In this document: positions 6,345 through 11,690 of the stretch, piece by piece
How positions within the stretch are numbered: the stretch's first letter is position 1
Layout of the letters: each line of letters begins with the position of its first letter
Source of the DNA: DATAYF01 sp036272735
GTDB lineage: Bacteria; Chloroflexota; Ktedonobacteria; Ktedonobacterales; Ktedonobacteraceae
Assembly (NCBI GenBank): GCA_036272735.1
Contig: DATAYF010000139.1
Span: forward strand, 1-11,690
Length of the DNA: 11,690 nucleotides
Direction: 5' to 3'
Program-made: the position numbers and the translations under genes
The notes under the pieces: model-generated
Seen by the model: only the letters and a program-made list of their open reading frames with translations
Database searches by the model: none
Told to the model about the DNA's origin: nothing

Positions 6345-7340
6345 TTAATACTGAATGTCTGTATCGATAAAGCGCCGCTGTACCAGCGTGATTAAAAAGA
6401 CAAAAATGAAGAGAACAACAGACATTGCCGCAGCTAAGCCAAATTTATTGTTGCCGAAGGCCGTAACGTACATCTCGACGACAGGGGTCAAGGTCGATTT
6501 TAACGGGCCGCCCTGTGGCTGCGTCATAATGATAATCTGGTCGAAGACCTGGAATGCGCCAATGGTGCCAAGTGCAATCACCAGGAAGGTGATCGGGCGC
6601 AGTAAGGGAAGCGTGATATTCCAAAAGATCTGGAAAGGACCGGCACCATCTACCTCTGCCGCCTCGTAAATTGGGGTTGGTAAACCCTGGAGCGCACCCA
6701 GGTAGAAAATCATAAACGTGGGCGCAGTCGTCCACAGGTTCAGCAGAACGATAGCAGGCAGGGCTGAATTTGGATCAGACAACCAGTTCGGCCCAATGAC
6801 ATGCAGCCAGGAGAGCATATAGTTGATGCCGCCCTGAGGTGTATAGAGGTAGAGGAAAATGAGCGAGACCGCGATGGAAGAGGTCACGGCAGGCAGGTAA
6901 AAAATGGTACGGAATATCCCTTGCAGGAAACGGACACGATGCAGGAGTAAAGCCAGGACCAACGCGAAAATAGTTTGCCCAATCACCACGGCAACCGCGT
7001 ATTTCACAATATTGATCATCGAGATCCAGAAATCGCCCACTCCTCCATGGTAGAAGAGTTGATTCCAGAGTGATGTATAGTTGCGCAAACCGATAAATAC
7101 TGGTGCGCTAAAGCCAAGGTCGACGCGAAAGAAACTCAAGTAAAAACCGTAAATGACTGCGAAGATGGTAAACACGGCAAGTAGGATGAGATAAGGCGCA
7201 AGAAACAGATACGCGGCAATCGCCTCGCTCACACGTTTATTTGGTCTCTTACTACTACTGCCAGCGCTACTGCGCTCCTCACGGCTCCGTGTCGCTGTCA
7301 GCACAGACGAAGTAGGAGCAGGCGAAGATGATTGTTGCAT
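6345..7340 (-). CDS. Sugar ABC transporter permease, MalF type (CUT1)
   Basis: Predicted 331-residue inner-membrane permease. A Ser/Thr/Arg-rich, probably disordered N-terminal tail of about 40 residues precedes the first membrane segment (AYLFLAPYLILLAVFTIFAV, 43-62); about six segments follow. The EAA loop is EAAEVDGAG (226-234) with LPLLRP (244-249), the site expected to contact the ATPase. The size matches short MalF/UgpA-like permeases and there is no large periplasmic P2 loop as in E. coli MalF. The ATG at 7338-7340 has GAGGAG 7 nt upstream. It is preceded by a 215-nt spacer holding a strong hairpin and followed after 12 nt by the MalG-type partner. No ATPase gene lies in the window, as is common for CUT1 systems that share one ATPase. 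Confidence 0.93.
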   Translation of the reverse strand: MQQSSSPAPTSSVLTATRSREERSSAGSSSKRPNKRVSEAIAAYLFLAPYLILLAVFTIFAVIYGFYLSFFRVDLGFSAPVFIGLRNYTSLWNQLFYHGGVGDFWISMINIVKYAVAVVIGQTIFALVLALLLHRVRFLQGIFRTIFYLPAVTSSIAVSLIFLYLYTPQGGINYMLSWLHVIGPNWLSDPNSALPAIVLLNLWTTAPTFMIFYLGALQGLPTPIYEAAEVDGAGPFQIFWNITLPLLRPITFLVIALGTIGAFQVFDQIIIMTQPQGGPLKSTLTPVVEMYVTAFGNNKFGLAAAMSVVLFIFVFLITLVQRRFIDTDIQY

Positions 7341-7473
7341 GAGAAAACTCCTCTGTTCTTTTTCCGCAAACCAACGCCGCTGCCGTGGCTAGCGCTCCAC
7401 GCTCAGGTTTACAGATAAGCAGTATATGAGCGTGCAAATGACTCAGGTTGGATAGCTCTCCTGGCTACCAGGG

Positions 7474-7521
7474 AGATGTTGCTGTATTGCACGCTCTCCA
7501 ACGCGCAATACAGCAACATCT
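7474..7521 (-). other. Intercistronic hairpin between binding protein and permeases
   Basis: AGATGTTGCTGTATTGC (7474-7490) and its exact complement (7505-7521) form a 17-bp stem with a 14-nt loop, 35 nt after the binding-protein stop codon. On the transcribed strand no U-run follows; instead a second small stem, CCTGG/CCAGG (7460-7472), comes next. Such hairpins often protect the 3' end of the binding-protein part of the message or attenuate the permease part, giving excess binding protein. Partial termination is possible. Confidence 0.7.
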
Positions 7522-7555
7522 TGCTATAAGCATCTAAAACAAAGAAGGCGTGCCA

Positions 7556-8917
7556 TCAACCCTGCAAATCATTGTTGATTTTGTCAGAGGCATTATTCAA
7601 CGCTGCTTTCGCGTCAGCTTTGCCAAGCATCACCTGCTCAACTGCGTTAGAGATCTCGGTTTTGATGTTTGTATCTTGCGGGCCATAGTTATCGGCGTAC
7701 CCATAATTGGCCGCGTCAAACATCACCTTGAAACCAGGATTCTGCGTGAAGTAGGGATCGTTCGCCAGGCTTTTCAACGTAGGCAACGCAAAGCCCGCGT
7801 GCAACTGGTTCGCCTGCACATCTTTCCCCGTCATGTACTGGATCAATTGCCAGGCTGCATAGGGATGCGCGGTCTTTGAGTAGGCTGACCAGGCATTCGT
7901 ATAGATCAGGTCCCCCTGTTTGCCACTAGGAGCTACTGGCACAGGAGCGATCCCATATTGCACTGAAGAAAAGTTTTGGGTCATGTACGGAATGAGCCAA
8001 CCACCCTCCAGCGCCATCGCAGCCCGCTGTTTACCAAAGGCATCACCAGCCCAGCCAGCACCAACATTGGAAGGAATAACCGAAGAGCCATCCTTTTGGA
8101 AACCGGTGTAGAAGTTCATTGCATTGATGCCAGCCTGATTATTAAACGCCGCCTGCGAACCATCAGAACTCAGCATCGAGCCACCGTCTGCGAACAGGAA
8201 AGCACCATAACGAGACTCATCGGCCGCCAGCGTAATACCGTAAACGGAGGTCGCTGCATTGCCCGGCTTGGTGAGCTTCTTCGCGTCTGTGCGCATGTCG
8301 TTCCAGGTCCAATTGGCAGCAGGGGCCGCAAGACCCGCGTTCTTGAACATCTGCTTGTTGTAAAAGACCGCCAGAGTATTCCAGTCTTTAGGCAAGCCAT
8401 AGATTTGCCCGCTCTTACAGCTAAAGGGAGAGAGCAGCGAAGAGTAGTAGTCGCTGGCAGCAACTTTGTCCTTTGCCATATAGGGCGAGAGATCGAGCAA
8501 TTTGCCCGCTGGAATGTATTCACTCGCCATATCTGGTTGGAGATAAAAGACATCGGGAACCGTACCACTGGCGACGTTTGCACGCATCTTGTCAACGTAG
8601 TTGGTGCCAATATCTTCCCACTTGATTTTAATGTTGGGATGAAGTTTCTGGAATTTGTTCAGGTTTGACGTTACCAGCGAAGCTTCCGCAGGCGAAGACG
8701 TTGCCCCCGCGACCGTCAGGGTCACGGTACCACTTTCCGGCGCAGCAGCGGTCGTGTTAGTGCTGCTTGGGCAAGCCAGGAAACTATTCCCTGTCAAACC
8801 CTTCTGAGACACTCCACCGCTGCTACTACTAGTACCAGTACCTGCGGAACCACCGCCACAGGCAGCTAAAAGGAGCATGGGAATGATGAGAAAAGGGAGA
8901 AAAAACTTTCTTCTCAC
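7556..8917 (-). CDS. Sugar-binding lipoprotein of a CUT1 ABC importer
   Basis: Predicted 453-residue extracellular solute-binding protein (family 1). A lipoprotein signal peptide is clear: basic MRRK, a hydrophobic core, and the lipobox LLAAC with Cys20 as the lipidation site, followed by a Gly/Ser-rich linker (21-38). The mature part has the family's features: FQKLHPNIKIKWEDI, a PDVFYLQPD segment, GQIYGLPKDWNTLAVFYNKQMF, and the C-terminal WQLIQYMTGKDVQ. Two extra cysteines (about 49 and 165) could form a disulfide. The start is GTG at 8915-8917, set by AGGAGGT 6 nt upstream; the ATG two bases earlier is out of frame and hits TGA at once. It delivers sugar to the two permeases downstream. 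Own promoter and operator candidates lie in its leader. Confidence 0.93.
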   Translation of the reverse strand: MRRKFFLPFLIIPMLLLAACGGGSAGTGTSSSSGGVSQKGLTGNSFLACPSSTNTTAAAPESGTVTLTVAGATSSPAEASLVTSNLNKFQKLHPNIKIKWEDIGTNYVDKMRANVASGTVPDVFYLQPDMASEYIPAGKLLDLSPYMAKDKVAASDYYSSLLSPFSCKSGQIYGLPKDWNTLAVFYNKQMFKNAGLAAPAANWTWNDMRTDAKKLTKPGNAATSVYGITLAADESRYGAFLFADGGSMLSSDGSQAAFNNQAGINAMNFYTGFQKDGSSVIPSNVGAGWAGDAFGKQRAAMALEGGWLIPYMTQNFSSVQYGIAPVPVAPSGKQGDLIYTNAWSAYSKTAHPYAAWQLIQYMTGKDVQANQLHAGFALPTLKSLANDPYFTQNPGFKVMFDAANYGYADNYGPQDTNIKTEISNAVEQVMLGKADAKAALNNASDKINNDLQG

Positions 8918-8933
8918 ATTGAACCTCCTGTTC

Positions 8934-8953
8934 GTAACTCACCGCTGAGTTAC
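8934..8953. promoter_or_regulatory. 20-bp operator-like inverted repeat upstream of the binding-protein gene
   Basis: GTAACTCACCGCTGAGTTAC has 8-bp perfect arms around CCGC, with CG at its exact centre, as in LacI/GalR operators. It begins right after the predicted transcription start of the promoter at 8962-8990 and ends 5 nt before the ribosome-binding site, so a bound repressor would block it. As RNA it could also fold into a hairpin close to the ribosome-binding site. Confidence 0.55.
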
Positions 8954-8961
8954 CGCGCTAC

Positions 8962-8990
8962 TTAATAATGAAAATAAGGTGTGATGTAAA
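8962..8990 (-). promoter_or_regulatory. Predicted internal promoter of the binding-protein gene
   Basis: On the minus strand TTTACA (8985-8990) and TATTAA (8962-8967) are 17 bp apart. The -35 matches the consensus at five of six positions; the -10 is weaker. Its position directly before the inverted repeat supports it. It would allow the transporter genes to be expressed apart from the large glycosidase. Confidence 0.45.
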
Positions 8991-9029
8991 AATATACAAG
9001 CCAAAAGTAATACCTGCTAGAGCGGGGCA

Positions 9030-11450
9030 TTACCAATGTATATATAGCTCGTAACGGGCCTGACCCGTTAAATGAGCAGTATATATTTTTTGCCAGATAG
9101 CACTGGTGTTATACTCTTCGTCTTGCTCCAACGGATCAGCGTGAAATACAACCGCTTCTCCATTGAGCAAGACACTGGTCGGTTCCTGCCTCAGCGGACC
9201 AATGCACCCAAGCGTCACGTCATACTCACGATCACTCGTTTCCAGCACGATGCGTTGCTCGTGGTCGGATATATCGACCGCCAGGTTGATCGTGGCGAAG
9301 CCGACGCGCACCGCTTGCAGACGTACAGTATGCCACGATGCAGGAAGGTGCGGAATAAAACACAGACTATGAGATGGCGCGTTGGGACGAAAGCCAAGGA
9401 AATGATCCACAACCGGCCAGATAATGCCGTAGCTTGACCATGCCTGAATAAAGCAGCCATCATCTGGCGAAAGATCGCTGAATGCTCCGGGCATACCATA
9501 AAAGAGCGTCGACGCAATACGATGACTATAGGACAAAGCTTGGTCCATGCGCTGATATTGCGCCTCGGCCACCGCCAGCATGCCAGTAGGCAGCGTCATT
9601 GTGGCGTGCTGGCGGTCAGGATTAAGATACAGCCCCCAGGGTCCCGTAAACTCATCCGACTCAAGGCGTGAAAACGCCTGTTCAGCATGTGCAGGAGATG
9701 CTAATTTCGTCTCCATAGGCGTCGCCACAATCGTATGCTTTAACAACCAGGGACGTTCCCTACTCGAAAAGCTGCCGTCAGGCCGCATATGAGCAGCTAA
9801 TAGCTCCTGGGTATGATCCAACTCATTCACGTCTTCGGCTGAGAGCGTTCCTTCAGCACGCAGAGCTTGATTTGAGGCGGACAAAGCGGCCGCAGAGGTA
9901 TAAATATCGCCAAATAATCCTTCTTCCTCGATCCACCAAGCTGTATTGACGTAGGTACGTAAGCGCTGGGCCTTGCCGCGCAGATCCGGCACAATTGCGG
10001 TGTCGTCCGCCGCCTGCGCCAATTCCGCCAGAGAGAGCAGCGCTTCATACGTGTAGGCAGCGATATCCAGCGTCTCGAACCCATTACCGTTCTGTAATTC
10101 GCGCGACTCAATCAGACCTTTACCCATAGCACATAAATCGCCATCAGGGTCAGCCAGGCCCAGGACAAAGTCCAGAACGCTATGTTTACAGAAGCTATAC
10201 ATCTCGTGCAGGAAATTGAAATCGCCCGTCCAGCGAAACGCATGGTAGCAGGCACGCACAAAGAGCAGCACCTCCACAAGATGACCAGTATCATGCACAT
10301 GCCCTTGTGTCAGGATTTCATGCACAATCCCCCCGTAGGGATTATTCGCCTTGCTATGCTGAGCAAGATTGCGTAGCGACGTCAATGCCAGTTCAAATTG
10401 TCCTGAAGCCAGCAAGGGCAGGGCAGAGTAGGTTGTATCTTTGCCGAACCACCACGGATAGTCTGGCAGCCCGGCAGCGATTCCACGACCAATCCCCGGT
10501 ACCCGTCGCTCCAACATTTGCAGGTTCATCTTCGCCCAGCCAAAGGCCGTGTCCATCAGCTCGTCGTCACAGTGAAGATCACAGCGCTCAACAATATGCA
10601 TATAGCGTCGACGCTGGCGTTGGCAAAAATCGTCAGGTGCCGCTTGTAGCTGCTTGAACGTAGCAATTGCACTCTCGCTAGAGCGAGTCGAACCAGCGAT
10701 GATAAATACGATATCCTCCACTGTACCGGCTGGCAAGTTCAGGCTATAGGTGAGTTGACCTGAGATTCCCTGACCTCTTGTCTGCTTCGTGGCCCACAGA
10801 TCCGGCCCTGTAGCGACCGTCGTTGGCCGCTTTTTCGCACCAAAGAGCACAAAAGCTGGATTGACGGTGTTGTACGCAGCAATACACGCACATTCGTCCA
10901 GGTACATAGCGCGATCTTGCCCATCGCGCCATGCTAGCCGGTTCTCACCCAACCAGGCGGCACGCAAATCTGTACGTGCCAGAAAATGCAAGGTACATGC
11001 CAGGGATGCTTTGCCACGATTTCGCAATCGCAAGCGTACAACCATACCCTCGTAATCATCCACTCCGTATTCCTCGCGCACCACCTCTAAGTCAGCTAAG
11101 TGATAGGTAATCTGCACTCCTCCAGCAGTGATGCACCAGCGACTCGCCTGGGTCAGCCAGGAAATATTGTCTGAAGAATGGACAGGATTGGATTGTGCAA
11201 ACGAAAGGCCGAACCAGAAACCGTCAAGTAACTTGATAGGATGATCCCAAACACCGGCCATTTCTCCGGGTTGACGCCAACCTATCTCTGGAAATTCCCC
11301 ATGTTGACTGGCGATGCTATAAACACGATTACCAGCCGTAACATACGGTTGATTCAGGTTACTGGATCGTTCAATAGACCAGGGCCAACGCGAAGACTTG
11401 ACATCTTCTTCGGTGTCCACATGGAGATACTTCTCCTCTGATACTTCCAT
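9030..11450 (-). CDS. Large six-hairpin glycosidase (GH15 / debranching-like fold)
   Basis: Predicted 806-residue intracellular glycoside hydrolase (no signal peptide). Three parts can be seen: an N-terminal beta-rich domain (about 30-265, with GMVVRLRLRNRG), a central (alpha/alpha)6 barrel (about 290-690) and a C-terminal beta domain (about 690-806, with FIPHLPASWHTVRLQAVRVG) like that of GH15/GH78/GH94-type enzymes. Barrel motifs include YPWWFGKDTTY (331-341), comparable to the WFGRDT motif of debranching enzymes, GGIVHEIL (373-380), DPDGDLC (434-440), NGNGFETLD (454-462) and FIQAWSSYGIIWPV (667-680). Acidic residues in these motifs are the likely catalytic ones, but I cannot assign them. 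I chose the ATG at 11448-11450, with GGGAG 7-8 nt upstream; the frame stays open to the window's edge but crosses the promoter region. It is the first gene of the sugar operon. The exact GH family and substrate are unsure. Confidence 0.8.
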   Translation of the reverse strand: MEVSEEKYLHVDTEEDVKSSRWPWSIERSSNLNQPYVTAGNRVYSIASQHGEFPEIGWRQPGEMAGVWDHPIKLLDGFWFGLSFAQSNPVHSSDNISWLTQASRWCITAGGVQITYHLADLEVVREEYGVDDYEGMVVRLRLRNRGKASLACTLHFLARTDLRAAWLGENRLAWRDGQDRAMYLDECACIAAYNTVNPAFVLFGAKKRPTTVATGPDLWATKQTRGQGISGQLTYSLNLPAGTVEDIVFIIAGSTRSSESAIATFKQLQAAPDDFCQRQRRRYMHIVERCDLHCDDELMDTAFGWAKMNLQMLERRVPGIGRGIAAGLPDYPWWFGKDTTYSALPLLASGQFELALTSLRNLAQHSKANNPYGGIVHEILTQGHVHDTGHLVEVLLFVRACYHAFRWTGDFNFLHEMYSFCKHSVLDFVLGLADPDGDLCAMGKGLIESRELQNGNGFETLDIAAYTYEALLSLAELAQAADDTAIVPDLRGKAQRLRTYVNTAWWIEEEGLFGDIYTSAAALSASNQALRAEGTLSAEDVNELDHTQELLAAHMRPDGSFSSRERPWLLKHTIVATPMETKLASPAHAEQAFSRLESDEFTGPWGLYLNPDRQHATMTLPTGMLAVAEAQYQRMDQALSYSHRIASTLFYGMPGAFSDLSPDDGCFIQAWSSYGIIWPVVDHFLGFRPNAPSHSLCFIPHLPASWHTVRLQAVRVGFATINLAVDISDHEQRIVLETSDREYDVTLGCIGPLRQEPTSVLLNGEAVVFHADPLEQDEEYNTSAIWQKIYTAHLTGQARYELYIHW

Positions 11451-11493
11451 GGTTCTCTCCCTAAGGGATCTCAACATACTCAAAGGGTACGGA

Positions 11494-11509
11494 AATACTC
11501 TAGAGTATT
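11494..11509. promoter_or_regulatory. Perfect 16-bp palindrome at the operon promoter (operator candidate)
   Basis: AATACTCTAGAGTATT is a perfect palindrome. It lies 9 bp downstream of a minus-strand -10 candidate (TACAAT, 11519-11524) and 44 bp upstream of the glycosidase start, so it would cover the first transcribed bases. It shares ACTC...GAGT half-sites with the repeat at 8934-8953, though with a different spacing. Confidence 0.55.
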
Positions 11510-11518
11510 GATGAGAGC

Positions 11519-11562
11519 ATTGTACATTCCACTCGTTACAAAAATGTCTCAAAAACGTTACA
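11519..11562 (-). promoter_or_regulatory. Candidate operon promoter with upstream direct repeat
   Basis: TACAAT (minus strand, 11519-11524) is a good -10, but no good -35 stands at 16-18 bp. Upstream, TGTAACG occurs twice on the minus strand (11534-11540 and 11556-11562), exactly 22 bp apart, about two helical turns. A poor -35 with phased repeats upstream would suit an activator-dependent promoter; this is an inference. Confidence 0.35.
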
Positions 11563-11654
11563 CGAAAGTTGCAAAGGATATTTATAGTATGGAATGACCT
11601 TGAGTAGGAGGGGGTAAAGCGGCCCATATGGCTCTTCTGGAAAGTTAGAACAAA

Positions 11655-11663
11655 TGGTATAAT
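11655..11663 (+). promoter_or_regulatory. Extended -10 of a promoter reading out of the window
   Basis: TGGTATAAT is a perfect extended -10 (TGnTATAAT). No good -35 is present, which extended -10 promoters tolerate. It would drive a gene beyond the right edge, divergent from the sugar operon. The rest of 11525-11690 shows no gene. Confidence 0.35.
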
Positions 11664-11690
11664 ATTGTGTATGGATGTGCAGCACACCAA

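Noticed and set aside
7421..7450. Minus-strand promoter (TATACT) before the permeases
   Set aside because: The -10 is good by sequence but there is no -35 at a permitted distance; the site lies in the paired spacer RNA.
7976..8668. 230-codon plus-strand ORF
   Set aside because: It lies wholly antisense to the well-supported binding-protein gene and is a codon-bias shadow.
11451..11690. N-terminal extension of the large glycosidase to the window edge
   Set aside because: It crosses the palindrome and promoter-like AT-rich sequence, and the ATG at 11450 has a good ribosome-binding site.

Overview
The window looks like bacterial chromosome of moderate GC. The gene content (a CUT1 sugar ABC operon with cytoplasmic-type alpha/alpha-barrel glycosidases, a DHA3-type MFS exporter beside a MerR-type regulator) and the GC-rich hairpin repeat near 5282-5352 remind me of Ktedonobacterales (Chloroflexota). 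That placement is an impression from style, not proof. There are no rRNA, tRNA, CRISPR or transposase genes.

Left part (1-3240): a GNAT acetyltransferase (46-597, minus) and an MFS exporter (799-2181, minus) are separated by a perfect 22-bp inverted-repeat terminator. Divergent from the exporter is a 241-residue regulator (2513-3238, plus) made of two complete MerR-type units in tandem. The intergenic region between exporter and regulator carries several CAGGCT/AGCCTG motifs, including a 7-bp inverted pair whose right half touches the regulator's predicted -35. The likely reading is an efflux pump controlled by its divergent MerR protein.

Middle (3239-3900): about 495 bases without a gene hold nine copies of a roughly 10-bp GGTGTCGGAG-like motif, three in one orientation and then six in the other, able to fold into a nested long hairpin. 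Next come a strong sigma70-type promoter and a LacI-type operator, then an ORF of only 54 codons encoding a LacI-family helix-turn-helix with no sugar-binding domain. It runs into the end of the opposite-strand operon and overlaps it by 12 nt.

Right part (3887-11450, all minus; transcribed right to left): an 806-residue six-hairpin glycosidase, a lipoprotein sugar-binding protein, two MalF/MalG-type permeases, and a short glycogen-debranching-type glycosidase. Together they should import an oligosaccharide, probably an alpha-glucan fragment, and cleave it inside the cell. No ATPase gene is present, so a shared MsmK/MalK-type ATPase encoded elsewhere is expected. Candidate operators lie just after the predicted promoters of the first glycosidase (11494-11509) and of the binding-protein gene (8934-8953). 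A strong 17-bp-stem hairpin lies between the binding protein and the permeases. The most unusual items are the HTH-only LacI gene, the inverted GGTGTCGGAG array beside it, and the tandem MerR protein.
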